DNA of 64,000 nt from Planctomycetota bacterium (GCA_029259915.1 JAJDED010000039.1:1-64000), one strand, 5' to 3'; numbered from the stretch's first letter, positions 36,441 through 44,577 are shown. Numbers and translations are program-made. Notes: generated by a model not told the origin, from the letters alone.

Positions 36441-36868
36441 GCGTGTATCTTCTTGACACCGATCACATAAGCATCATTCAGCGTCAAACCGAACCTGAAT
36501 TCTCACGGTTCACAGCTCGAATTGAGTCACATCACTTGACCGATTTCTTTGTTCCAATTATCAGCTTTCATGAGCAGATCGTTGGTTGGAATTCCTATTT
36601 GAATCGTGCAACGAAACCTGAGGCAGTGGTTCGGGCATACGCTATGTTTCAAAACATCCTTGCAGACTTCTCTGCGATGAGGGTTGCGAGTTTTGATACC
36701 CCATCAGCGGAGCAATTCGAGATTCTCCGCTCAGCAAAAATTCGTGTCGGAACCATAGACTTGCGAATTGCCTCGATCGCACTAGCGAACCGCTGGACGT
36801 TATTAACTCGTAACACGGTTGATTTTGAGAAGATACCTGGCTTGCCAATAGAAGATTGGACACAATAG
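36437..36868 (+). CDS. PIN-domain toxin (VapC-like ribonuclease)
   Basis: 143 residues starting at TTG 36437 or GTG 36443. PIN-domain acidic residues are visible in YLLDTDHISI, SFHEQIVGW (Glu), GTIDLRIASIALAN and LTRNTVDFEKIPGLPIEDW. VapC toxins are Mg-dependent RNases that cleave tRNA or rRNA and are neutralised by the upstream gene product. The C-terminal NTVDFEKIPGL pattern is very typical. It sits right after mutS, alone. Target RNA unknown. Confidence 0.82.
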   Translation: MSVYLLDTDHISIIQRQTEPEFSRFTARIESHHLTDFFVPIISFHEQIVGWNSYLNRATKPEAVVRAYAMFQNILADFSAMRVASFDTPSAEQFEILRSAKIRVGTIDLRIASIALANRWTLLTRNTVDFEKIPGLPIEDWTQ

Positions 36869-36970
36869 TCAAATCAAGTGTCGGTGGATTGTGCAACACA
36901 TCCACCTTCCCCATATCAGCATAGCAGAGTTGGTGTTGGCTAAAACACTGTTGGGCAACATCGAACCGTG

Positions 36971-37237
36971 ATGAACTCCAAATCCTCAATTTGCTTGTAT
37001 CTGTGTGGGCTTTTTCTTTTTGCTTTGCTTGCTACCAGTGCAATTACTGTCGCGCCCGGCGGAGAGAGTGAATTAGCAGGCTTGATGGCGTTCAATGGCT
37101 TCTGCTTAGTCCTCTTTGGTTTTTTGGTGTTCGTTTTTCGGGGAAACAAGCCTCAGCAACCAAGCTGGGGATTGCGAGTATTCCAAGGAGTTGCTGTCGT
37201 GGCAACTTTCTTTGTATTGCTTGTTTGCATTGGTTGA
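36971..37237 (+). CDS. Small multi-spanning membrane protein
   Basis: 88 residues from ATG 36971 (track uses an in-frame GTG three bases earlier). Three hydrophobic segments: ICLYLCGLFLFALLATSAI, LMAFNGFCLVLFGFLVFVF and VFQGVAVVATFFVLLVC. No family recognised. It follows the toxin-antitoxin pair by about 100 bp and shares its AT-richer composition; no functional link can be shown. Confidence 0.5.
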   Translation: MNSKSSICLYLCGLFLFALLATSAITVAPGGESELAGLMAFNGFCLVLFGFLVFVFRGNKPQQPSWGLRVFQGVAVVATFFVLLVCIG

Positions 37238-37257
37238 TTATTGCCTAACAATGCATG

Positions 37258-37283
37258 GTCGCTACAGAAAAAGTAGTGACTGC
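37258..37283. terminator. Hairpin between convergent genes
   Basis: GTCGCTAC and GTAGTGAC pair around AGAAAAA with one wobble, just downstream of the small membrane gene and next to the redoxin gene's end. No T-run. Confidence 0.35.
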
Positions 37284-37288
37284 CGCCC

Positions 37289-38008
37289 CTATTCGCCAGA
37301 AACTGCCGGAGCTTCTTCTTCCGCAGTCAGCACCGCGAGCGTCTGCTGTAGTTCGCGGCGGGTGGCTTCGCTGTATTCGATGTCAAACCAGACGATTTTT
37401 CCAGCGGGATCGAGTACATAGATTCTCGGCAGGGCAACGCTGCCGACGGTGGCCAGCGCTTTGCCGTTGCTGTCGAGAAACGTGGGGAAGGTCGCTTTCG
37501 CGCGGTTGAGCGCCGTTTGAACTGCCCCCGCTGGCTGACGGACGGCTATGCCAAGAATGGCAACCTGCTCGGGATCGTGTTTTTCGGTTCCGTAGGCAAT
37601 GAGATCTTCCATCGCGGAGCGCGCCATCCAGCGGTCGGGTTGCCAGAACAGTACGACGGTTGCTTGCTTGCCGTACAAGCTTGGCAACTTAGTCGAAGCA
37701 CCGCCCAATTGGGGAAGTTCCAGCGCCGGCAGCAGCGCATCCACGCCGATCGTACACCACTGGCCGTGATACTTGGAAAGCCAAACCTGCGGAATCGTCG
37801 GCTGCGGCTCTTCGACAACCTCTTTACGCACGACATGCGGTTGTGGAAATGCAGCGACCGCAAGATCCGAAGAATCGTCACGCAATTCAGAAACCTCTAC
37901 TTGGCCATCAGTCAAATCCAAGCGGCTCGGCACAGCAGACGACCTCGTACAACCCAAGCAAAGAGCGCACATCCCCAGCAACAAATTGAACCGACGCGAG
38001 CAGGTCAT
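37289..38008 (-). CDS. Redoxin/TlpA-fold lipoprotein-like protein without CxxC
   Basis: Start at 38008 (MTCSRRFNLLLGMCALCLGC) gives an export signal with a lipobox-like LGC and 239 residues. The C-terminal half has the AhpC/TlpA core: VVLFWQPDRWMARSAMEDLIAYG, VAILGIAVRQP, FPTFLDSNGKALATVGSVALPRIYVLDPAGKIVWF. At the position where TlpA has WxxxWCxxC, this protein has WQPDRWMARS, so the redox cysteines are absent. It may be a structural or substrate-binding member. Peroxiredoxin-like activity is not supported. The gene is followed by an unrelated small membrane gene on the other strand. Confidence 0.72.
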   Translation of the reverse strand: MTCSRRFNLLLGMCALCLGCTRSSAVPSRLDLTDGQVEVSELRDDSSDLAVAAFPQPHVVRKEVVEEPQPTIPQVWLSKYHGQWCTIGVDALLPALELPQLGGASTKLPSLYGKQATVVLFWQPDRWMARSAMEDLIAYGTEKHDPEQVAILGIAVRQPAGAVQTALNRAKATFPTFLDSNGKALATVGSVALPRIYVLDPAGKIVWFDIEYSEATRRELQQTLAVLTAEEEAPAVSGE

Positions 38009-38070
38009 TCCTTTGATCAATGCAATCTCCCCTAACAACCAATCTCTTTATATCGGAAGGAATTTTAATA

Positions 38071-38162
38071 GCCACAAGAAACACAAAAATCACAAAAACA
38101 AACAGAAATCTATCGGAGTCAAGTCTTCATCCTCTTCGTGCCTCTTCGTGTTTTTTGTGGCC
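38071..38162. repeat. Inverted repeat, GCCACAAGAAACAC type
   Basis: Left arm GCCACAAGAAACACAAAAAT, right arm ending CTTCGTGTTTTTTGTGGC. It separates aspS (3' end) from the redoxin-like gene's start. Confidence 0.7.
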
Positions 38163-38177
38163 ATTTCCACACACCCG

Positions 38178-39944
38178 TTAAGCGTCGATCTTCACACCGA
38201 GTTCTTTAAGCTGCTTTGCATCGACCGTGCCTGGGGCTTCGGTCATCAAATCGGTTGCTTTTTGCGTTTTGGGAAAAGCAATACAGTCGCGAATGTTTTC
38301 TAGTTCGCCAAACAGCATCACCCAACGATCGATGCCCAAGGCAATTCCGCCGTGCGGCGGCGCACCATACTGGAGTGCGTCGAGCAGAAAGCCGAACCGC
38401 TCTTTGGCCGTCGCTTCGTCGATTCCCAACAGCGAAAACACCTTTTGCTGAATTTCGGCATCGTGGATACGAATCGTGCCGCCGCCCGCTTCGCTGCCGT
38501 TGATCACCAGATCGTAGGCCTGCGCGCGACACTTGCCTGGATCGTCCTCCAGGTGGGCCAAGTCGCGCTCCAGCGGTGCGGTAAACGGATGATGCATCGC
38601 TTGCCAGCGCTGCTCGTCCTCGTCGAAATCAAACATGGGAAATTCCTCAACCCAGGAAAAGTGCATCTCCCCTGGCTTGGTGAGTTTCATCTCGCGAGCA
38701 ATTTTGGTACGCAGCGCGTGCAACACTCGGCAGGTTGCCGCGAACTGGTCGGCGGAAAACAGGATCAAGTCGCCCGGCTCCGCCGCCATCCGCCCTCCAA
38801 ACTCCGCGAGCAGTTCCTCACTGAAAAACTTCGCAATCGAGCCGCCCAGTTTGCCGTCCTCTTCCGCACGGAACCAGGCCAATCCCTTGGCGCCAAATTC
38901 TTTGACAAACTCGGTCAGCGCGTCGATCCCACGCCGGCTGTATTGGCTCAAACCATTCTTCACGTTGATCGCACGCACTCGGCCGCCGCTTTTGGCCACA
39001 TTTTTGAACACGCCAAAATCGCTCTTGGCCGCCAGGTCGGTGCATTCGATAATTTCCAAACCGAAACGCAAGTCAGGCGCATCGTGGCCAAAACGCTCCA
39101 TGGCCTCGTCGTACGTCATCCGCGGCAACGGCGTAGGGACATCGAGCCCAAGCTCTTCTTTGGCCAATCGGGCGACCAAGCCATCGATCACGCCAATCAC
39201 GTCGTCGCTGTCGACAAACGACATCTCCAAGTCCAACTGCGTAAACTCCGGCTGGCGGTCGGCGCGTAAGTCTTCGTCGCGAAAACAGCGGGCTACCTGC
39301 ATGTAACGGTCGAAGCCGGCAACCATCAGTATTTGCTTGTAGAGTTGCGGCGATTGAGGCAATGCGTAAAACGTGCCTTGGTTCACCCGGCTGGGGACCA
39401 GATAGTCGCGCGCCCCTTCGGGAGTGCTGCGGCCCAAGACGGGTGTTTCGATGTCGACGAATCCCTGCTGCGTGCAATGATCGCGCATGGTCTTGATCAT
39501 GCGGGCGCGAAGCATCATGATGCGCTGCATTGCTGGACGTCGAAGATCGAGGTACCGATGTTTCAGCCGTAAATCCTCGCCGGGCAATTCTTGGCCATTG
39601 GGCACCACGGGCGGAACAAGGCTTTTGTTGAGAATTTGAAATTCTGTGACACGAACCTCTATCGCCCCTGTTGCCAACTTGGGATTGGCCATCCCCTCGG
39701 GGCGTTCGGCAACGTTGCCCACGGCTTTGATTACGAACTCCGACCGAAGTCCCTTGCTCGCCTCGATCGCATCAACAGGCGTATCGGGCGGGTTGAACAC
39801 CACCTGCGTCACGCCATATCGGTCGCGCAAGTCGACAAACAACCCGCCACCATGATCGCGATAGCTATCGACCCAACCGCAAAGTGTAACGCTCTGGCCA
39901 CATTGTTGTTCGGAAAGTTCGCCGCAAGTATGTGTTCGTAACAC
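38178..39944 (-). CDS. aspS: Aspartyl-tRNA synthetase
   Basis: 588 residues, typical of the bacterial-type AspRS with GAD insertion. N-terminal OB-fold anticodon domain (LSEQQCGQSVTLCGWVDSYRDHGGGLFVDLRDRYG). Class II motif 2 FRDEDLRADRQPEFTQLDLEMSF and motif 3 GIALGIDRWVMLFGELENIRDCIAFPKTQ are clear; the flipping-loop and Asp-binding region (QSPQLYKQILMVAGFDRYMQVARC) is intact. It charges tRNA(Asp), possibly also tRNA(Asn) if the organism uses the amidotransferase route. An inverted repeat lies on each side. Confidence 0.95.
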   Translation of the reverse strand: MLRTHTCGELSEQQCGQSVTLCGWVDSYRDHGGGLFVDLRDRYGVTQVVFNPPDTPVDAIEASKGLRSEFVIKAVGNVAERPEGMANPKLATGAIEVRVTEFQILNKSLVPPVVPNGQELPGEDLRLKHRYLDLRRPAMQRIMMLRARMIKTMRDHCTQQGFVDIETPVLGRSTPEGARDYLVPSRVNQGTFYALPQSPQLYKQILMVAGFDRYMQVARCFRDEDLRADRQPEFTQLDLEMSFVDSDDVIGVIDGLVARLAKEELGLDVPTPLPRMTYDEAMERFGHDAPDLRFGLEIIECTDLAAKSDFGVFKNVAKSGGRVRAINVKNGLSQYSRRGIDALTEFVKEFGAKGLAWFRAEEDGKLGGSIAKFFSEELLAEFGGRMAAEPGDLILFSADQFAATCRVLHALRTKIAREMKLTKPGEMHFSWVEEFPMFDFDEDEQRWQAMHHPFTAPLERDLAHLEDDPGKCRAQAYDLVINGSEAGGGTIRIHDAEIQQKVFSLLGIDEATAKERFGFLLDALQYGAPPHGGIALGIDRWVMLFGELENIRDCIAFPKTQKATDLMTEAPGTVDAKQLKELGVKIDA

Positions 39945-39972
39945 TTTGAATCCTTATTTATTTATCCAGAGT

Positions 39973-40147
39973 AAAAACCGCCAAGGACGCCAAGGGATTG
40001 TCCTTTGATTCCGAATATTTACCACAGAGTCACGGAGAGCACGGAGACTAAAAAGGATTTTTGATTTATGAATTTGTAGAGTCCAACGTTTCATACATAA
40101 ATCAGAAGTCATAAATCAAAACTCCGTGCTCTCCGTGACTCTGTGGT
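39973..40147. repeat. Composite repeat with a perfect 26-bp inverted pair and nested arms
   Basis: 40021-40046 (starting ACCACAGAGTCACGGAGAGC) and 40122-40147 are exact reverse complements. Inside, TTTTGATTTATGA (40059) pairs with TCATAAATCAAAA (40109). A half AACCGCCAAGGACGCCAAGG occurs at 39973. Lies upstream of aspS and downstream of oleD. Confidence 0.85.
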
Positions 40148-40200
40148 TAAAATCCAGGCCAAATCAAACTAGCGATTGTAGTTGTCATGTCGCCGAGCGA

Positions 40201-41217
40201 CTAGGCTTCTCCACGGAGCCATAGGCCGAGACGCTGCATGCCTTGCTCTGTCGAAATACGCGGCTGATAGCCGAAATCTTGTCGGGCTGCGGAGATGTCG
40301 AACCAATGAGATGTGGCTAATTGTGCTGCTAAGAAGCGTGTCATGGGTGGTTCGCTCTTTAGGCGAAGTACTCGATAAACAGCCTCGCAGAGCTTCCCCA
40401 ATCGCCAGGCGGTCGGAAAAGAAACCGATTTTCCCACCGGCGGTAGGTCGGCCAGTGCCAGAATTTCGTCGATCCACTGCCAACAATTCACCGGCTCGCT
40501 CTGGCTGAGGAAGTACGCCTTGCCGTCCACGGGAGAATTCTCCACAGCCAACGCGTCGGCAGCCTGCAAGTGCGCCTCGGCAGCATTTTCCACGTAAATT
40601 GTATCAACCAAATTTTGACCGTCGCCCACGCGCCTCAGCCGACCGCTGCGAGCGCGGGCAATCAATCGCGGAATCAAATGTTGATCGTGCGGACCCCAGA
40701 TGAGATGGGGCCGCAACGCACACGTTGCAAGGCGGCCCGGTTTGTGCGCCTGAAGCACTTCCTGCTCGGCCAGCGCCTTACTACGGGAATAGTGCCCGCC
40801 ATTTTTCTTGAGCCAAGCAATTCCATAATCCACACTTTCGTCCACACCGCATTGGTCCTTGCCTGCAAACACGGCGCTGGGGCTGCTGGTCAGCACCAGC
40901 CGCGGAACCCGATACCGACGACACATCTCAATCACTTGACGTGTCCCCAGAACATTGGTTTCAAAATAATCGTGCCAACGCACCCCAATGCCCGGGCACG
41001 CAGCAGCATGAAATACGCAATCGATGCTTTCTCCCTCGAACGCAGTGGCCAGCGCATCGAGATCGCGCAAATCCCCGCGAACAACTTCCGCACCGAGCGT
41101 TTCCAATTCCGGATAGGCTCCACGACTAAAGCTGCGCACACGGTCCCCACGGGCCAACAGTTGTTCGACAATGGCACGGCCGAGAAATCCACCGCCGCCA
41201 GTCACAAGGGTTTGCAT
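40201..41217 (-). CDS. OleD-like NAD(P)-dependent reductase (3-beta-HSD family)
   Basis: 338 residues. Rossmann motif LVTGGGGFLGRAIVEQLLARGDRV at the N-terminus, catalytic YSRSK (YxxxK) near residue 140 with a preceding Ser in LTSSPSAVFAG, and LRPHLIWGPHDQHLIPRLI. This matches OleD and the steroid-dehydrogenase-like SDR subgroup: OleD reduces the beta-keto acid made by OleA. It starts 13 bp after the stop of the adjacent oleC-like gene on the same strand, so they are cotranscribed. OleA is not in the window. An alternative is a sterol or sugar-epimerase-type SDR. Confidence 0.8.
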   Translation of the reverse strand: MQTLVTGGGGFLGRAIVEQLLARGDRVRSFSRGAYPELETLGAEVVRGDLRDLDALATAFEGESIDCVFHAAACPGIGVRWHDYFETNVLGTRQVIEMCRRYRVPRLVLTSSPSAVFAGKDQCGVDESVDYGIAWLKKNGGHYSRSKALAEQEVLQAHKPGRLATCALRPHLIWGPHDQHLIPRLIARARSGRLRRVGDGQNLVDTIYVENAAEAHLQAADALAVENSPVDGKAYFLSQSEPVNCWQWIDEILALADLPPVGKSVSFPTAWRLGKLCEAVYRVLRLKSEPPMTRFLAAQLATSHWFDISAARQDFGYQPRISTEQGMQRLGLWLRGEA

Positions 41218-41220
41218 GAG

Positions 41221-41250
41221 GTGCTAGGAGTTAGGGGCTAGGAATTAGGG
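41221..41250. repeat. Word repeat TAGGAGTTAGGGGCTAGGAATTAGG at the oleC end
   Basis: Three near copies of TAGG(A/G)NTTAGG cover the stop codon of the oleC-like gene and the start region of oleD; the residues LIPSP before the stop come from this tract. Confidence 0.6.
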
Positions 41251-42922
41251 AACTCTGTTGAGCTGCCCATTCGGCGAGCTGCTCACGGTTGATTTTTGAG
41301 TTGTGCCGGACGTCGACCGGCAGTGACGGATGAAACAGGATTGTACCGATCGGTTCGCAGACAGGATGCTCGGCCGCCAGTTGCAGAAGTTCTGATTGAA
41401 GCTGATGGTATCGGGCATGCGACCAATCTTTGCCGTAAGGCTTGAGCAGTGCGGCGGCAGGTTGCACCACCAAGAGCGGCGTCTGCTGACCGGGAGGACC
41501 GATGCCTACGACCGCCGAGCGGGCAACCTCTTGGGGGGTATTGAACACCGCCTCGGCTGGAACGGTAAACACCGGTCCATCGACGGTCTCCACACGCTGT
41601 GACTTCCGACCGCAGTACCAAAACCGCTTTTCAGAATCGAAATACCCAACGTCACCGGTGCGATGCCAAATCGCATCTCCCTCGGCGATTTTGGAACGTG
41701 CGTTCGCCGTGCCATCAGCCGGTACGACATAAGCAGGAGAAACCTGCGGCCCACGGACGATCAGTTCGCCGATCTCGCCGGTTGGCATCTCTTCCGTTTC
41801 GCCGAGTGTTGCAATCGGCTCGTCGGTGATGCGAATCACGCGCCAGTCGATCGTCGAAAATTTTCGGCCCACACAAACCCCCGCACCACGGTTGGTTTGC
41901 TCGGCCGTTTCGGAAAATACTTCCTCTGCCGATATCGTGGCGACCGGCAAACACTCGGTCGCTCCGTAAGGCGTGTGCATCTTAGCCTCGGGATGAACAT
42001 ACGCAAGCGTCTGCTCAAGCACGCGAGCTGGCACCGGGGCGCCGCAGGAAAAAATCTTGCGGAGCGTCGGAATCTGCAGGTCAAACTTTGCGCAGTATTG
42101 GCTCAGCTTGTCCCACACCGCGGGCGAAGCAAAGGCTTGGGTCACTTGCCAATCGTGGGCGGCGGAAAGCAATTTTTTGGGATCGGCAGACGCAGGGCGC
42201 GAAAAATCCATTTGGGGAAACACCGTCGTCACACCCATTGCCGAATTGAAGAGTCCGAACAAGGCAAAACAAGCCAGATCGGCGCCGCCCGGTTGGATGC
42301 CGTACATCTGTTGGATTTCGTCAACCTGCGTGACAAACATCCGCTGCGTGATCAACACCCCCTTGGGCGGGCCGGTGCTGCCGCTGGTAAAAATGATTGC
42401 CGCCGGGTCGTCGGCGTCGGTCGTTGGTAGGTCGATGCGCGACTGCCGGCCAATGTGCAGCAATTGTCGGTAGGACGCGCCACCCCAAAACCAGCGGCGC
42501 CCCACCGTCACATTTTTTGTCGCCCGGGGAAAACGGTGCCGCATAACGGTTCGCACTGCCTGGGCAGGACTGATCGCGACAAATCCTTCCGGATCGGCTG
42601 CCGACAGACAATCGATCAAATGGCGGCGCCCCATGCCCGGATCGATCAACACGGTGGTCGCACCACTCCGCAGCAAAGCAAACACCAGTTTCACGAATGC
42701 GATGCCCGGCCGCACCAGCAACACGATTCGCGTACCGCGACCTATTCCGATTTCAGCCAGTCCACGGGCCAGCGCCGTGGCGTCTCGCTCCAGCTCGCCA
42801 AATGTACAGGTGGCGTAGCAATTTTTCCCGGCCACGTCGCCCCGACCAGGGCAGGCCACCGCAGGCAACTCGGGCATCCGTTCTGCAAACGGGGTCAATC
42901 GCTCCGCAACATTCAGATGCAT
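41231..42922 (-). CDS. OleC-like acyl-adenylate / beta-lactone synthetase
   Basis: 563 residues of the AMP-forming ligase superfamily: IIFTSGSTGPPKGVLITQ (P-loop), YGATECLPVATI, WHRTGDVGYFDSEKRFWYCGRKSQRVET. The region GTRIVLLVRPGIAFVKLVFALLRSGATTVLIDPGMGRRHLIDCL is particularly OleC-like. OleC converts beta-hydroxy acids to beta-lactones with ATP, which OleB then decarboxylates to olefins. The last residues and stop codon derive from a TAGG word repeat. Conventional fatty acyl-CoA ligase is the alternative. Upstream lies a degenerate REP pair. Confidence 0.82.
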   Translation of the reverse strand: MHLNVAERLTPFAERMPELPAVACPGRGDVAGKNCYATCTFGELERDATALARGLAEIGIGRGTRIVLLVRPGIAFVKLVFALLRSGATTVLIDPGMGRRHLIDCLSAADPEGFVAISPAQAVRTVMRHRFPRATKNVTVGRRWFWGGASYRQLLHIGRQSRIDLPTTDADDPAAIIFTSGSTGPPKGVLITQRMFVTQVDEIQQMYGIQPGGADLACFALFGLFNSAMGVTTVFPQMDFSRPASADPKKLLSAAHDWQVTQAFASPAVWDKLSQYCAKFDLQIPTLRKIFSCGAPVPARVLEQTLAYVHPEAKMHTPYGATECLPVATISAEEVFSETAEQTNRGAGVCVGRKFSTIDWRVIRITDEPIATLGETEEMPTGEIGELIVRGPQVSPAYVVPADGTANARSKIAEGDAIWHRTGDVGYFDSEKRFWYCGRKSQRVETVDGPVFTVPAEAVFNTPQEVARSAVVGIGPPGQQTPLLVVQPAAALLKPYGKDWSHARYHQLQSELLQLAAEHPVCEPIGTILFHPSLPVDVRHNSKINREQLAEWAAQQSSLIPSP

Positions 42923-42938
42923 GTTAATTCCCTGTTCC

Positions 42939-42986
42939 TAGCCGCTGGCGGAAGCCAGTCGTCCACCGGCCTAGCGCCGGTGGCTA
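42939..42986. repeat. Degenerate REP pair, GCCGCTGGCGGAAGCCAG type
   Basis: TAGCCGCTGGCGGAAGCCAG resembles the right arm flanking the RAYT gene; CCACCGGCCTAGCGCCGGTGG is an adjoining hairpin like the left arm. Orientation is inside-out relative to the RAYT copies. Confidence 0.6.
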
Positions 42987-43116
42987 ATAAGTAAGTGCTT
43001 CGTCGTGATCGGAAATCTTTCGCTTGCCAACTCTGATCCTGACAGGAAGAATAGAAGCAGAAATTCCTTTGCCAAAGGGATCCGTCCAATTTTTTTCTTT
43101 GCGAAGTCAGATCACG

Positions 43117-43332
43117 ATGCCTTTATACGAATTTGTCTGCCAGCAGTGCCAACGCGAGCAGGAATTGTTGCTTTTTGGCAACGACGTCCCCAAGTGCCAG
43201 GCCTGCGGAAGCACGGAGCTGACGAAGCTCCTGAGCGTTCCGGCAGCCCACAGCGTGGAAAAATCGGCTCTCCCGGGTAGTACGAAGCCTGAGGGGCCTT
43301 GTGGCTCGGGCTGCGGCTGTTTTCCGGGCTGA
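43117..43332 (+). CDS. FmdB-family zinc ribbon protein
   Basis: The track ORF starts at 43024, but ATG 43117 begins the family hallmark MPLYEFVCQQCQREQELLLFG and gives 71 residues. Two Cys pairs (CQQC, CQAC) form a zinc ribbon, and the tail has a Gly/Cys-rich stretch (GPCGSGCGCFPG). FmdB-type proteins are small regulatory or structural factors of uncertain role. It is not part of an obvious operon; the 405 bp that follow hold a promoter and a hairpin leader. Confidence 0.82.
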   Translation: MPLYEFVCQQCQREQELLLFGNDVPKCQACGSTELTKLLSVPAAHSVEKSALPGSTKPEGPCGSGCGCFPG

Positions 43333-43420
43333 GCCACGGCTCGGTGGCATGGGCTCTTGTCAAAACCGGCAAAATCGGTGCGCGATATCCTGGCACCCCC
43401 CATTTTGCCCACTCGGAAGT

Positions 43421-43450
43421 TTGACACTGTTTTCACAGCCTGATTATACT
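43421..43450 (+). promoter_or_regulatory. Sigma-70-like promoter
   Basis: TTGACA at 43421-43426 and TATACT at 43445-43450, 18-base spacing. It probably drives the coiled-coil gene at 43738 through a leader of about 280 bases. Confidence 0.65.
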
Positions 43451-43483
43451 GCCACTAGAGGAATTATCTCCAGTGCTGGCATG

Positions 43484-43524
43484 AGTGCTTTGTCATAACT
43501 AATTCCAAGAGTTGTCAAAGCACT
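43484..43524 (+). promoter_or_regulatory. Leader hairpin
   Basis: AGTGCTTTG and CAAAGCACT are exact reverse complements about 23 bases apart in the leader downstream of the promoter. Possible cis-regulatory RNA structure. Confidence 0.45.
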
Positions 43525-43737
43525 AGGTTGGGGGCAAATTGTTTCCGCAGCGGGTTCTTGTTGCGTAGCCTCCCTTGATTGCCAACGCTTAGGTCGTAAA
43601 CCCCCCGAGCATCGGAAGCTCCCCAAAAAACGGAACATGCACGTCGCGGACGGCTGATCGAGTTGGTTTGGCAACATTTGGATGCCGCGCTCAGTCCCCC
43701 GGCAGACGTCGCAGGTTCAATAAGAGGAAGTGATTCG

Positions 43738-44577
43738 ATGAATTTCTTTGGCAAAATACTGACCGGTCTGATCTGCATTGTCTCGCTGTTTTTGATGTGG
43801 GTCTCGATCATGGTCTACGCGACGCACAAAAACTGGAAAGATGACGCCGCCCAGCTTACAAAAGATTTGAATCAGGCGACCGCCAAAAACAATCAGCTGG
43901 AAAGCAGTTTGCGTAGCCTCGAAAGCCAGTTGACAGCGGAAGTGGAAGCGTCGCAACAAGAAGTCCGCAAGCTCGAAAGCGAGCGCGTGACTTTACTCGC
44001 ACAGAACACCTCGATTCAAAAAGAGCTCGACCAGCTTCGGCAACAGGAACGCGCCAACACGGCAGCGGTTGCTTCGACACAAGCCAACAACGAAAAACTT
44101 ACTGACGATGTCGAATCGCTGCGGGGACAAATTCGCGAAAATCAGCAAGCCCGCAACAACGCATTTGCCACCATGATCAAAGCAACCGACGAGTTGCACC
44201 AAGCCCAAGGCAATCTTGCTACCGTACGCGAACGCAATATGCAGCTCGTGCAGGAATTGGGCACCACCACCAGCCTGCTAAGAGACAACGGCATCGACCC
44301 GAGCACCGACCCCGAGGCCATCGTCCCGCAGGTGCGCGGCTTGGTCAGTGCTACCCATCGCAGTGCGGGAAGCCAGCTGATCGAAATCACCGTGGGTGCC
44401 GACGATGGCCTGAAACCGGGCCACACCGTGGAGATCTACCGCGGCGAGCGCTATTTGGGACGGGCTGAGATTCTGCGGACTGAGCCCGACCGGGCGGTGG
44501 GGCGCGTCTTGCGTCGATTCCAACAAGGGCAGATCCAAGAGGACGACAATGTCGCAACCAAACTTAGAATCGGTTAG
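43738..44577 (+). CDS. Membrane-anchored coiled-coil protein
   Basis: ATG 43738 (MNFFGKILTGLICIVSLFLMW) with AGAGGAAG upstream; the track start at 43663 lies in the leader. 279 residues: one N-terminal membrane helix, a long coiled coil (about residues 30-180, e.g. QLESSLRSLESQLTAEVEASQQEVRKLESE), and a C-terminal beta-rich domain (SQLIEITVGADDGLKPGHTVEIYRGERYLGRAEILRTEPDRAVGRV). The latter resembles C-terminal domains of MreC-like or tail-fibre-stalk proteins only in outline. Probably periplasmic and envelope-associated. The next small gene overlaps its 3' end by 29 bp. Confidence 0.72.
   Translation: MNFFGKILTGLICIVSLFLMWVSIMVYATHKNWKDDAAQLTKDLNQATAKNNQLESSLRSLESQLTAEVEASQQEVRKLESERVTLLAQNTSIQKELDQLRQQERANTAAVASTQANNEKLTDDVESLRGQIRENQQARNNAFATMIKATDELHQAQGNLATVRERNMQLVQELGTTTSLLRDNGIDPSTDPEAIVPQVRGLVSATHRSAGSQLIEITVGADDGLKPGHTVEIYRGERYLGRAEILRTEPDRAVGRVLRRFQQGQIQEDDNVATKLRIG

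Larger units (their letters stand above)
43333..43737. other. Promoter and structured leader region
   Basis: 405 bases between the zinc ribbon gene and the coiled-coil gene. It holds a good promoter at 43421-43450 and a 9-bp hairpin at 43484-43524; no gene is supported. Confidence 0.55.

Noticed and set aside
38352-39269. 305-residue plus-strand ORF
   Set aside because: Antisense shadow of aspS, which has class II synthetase motifs in the other strand.
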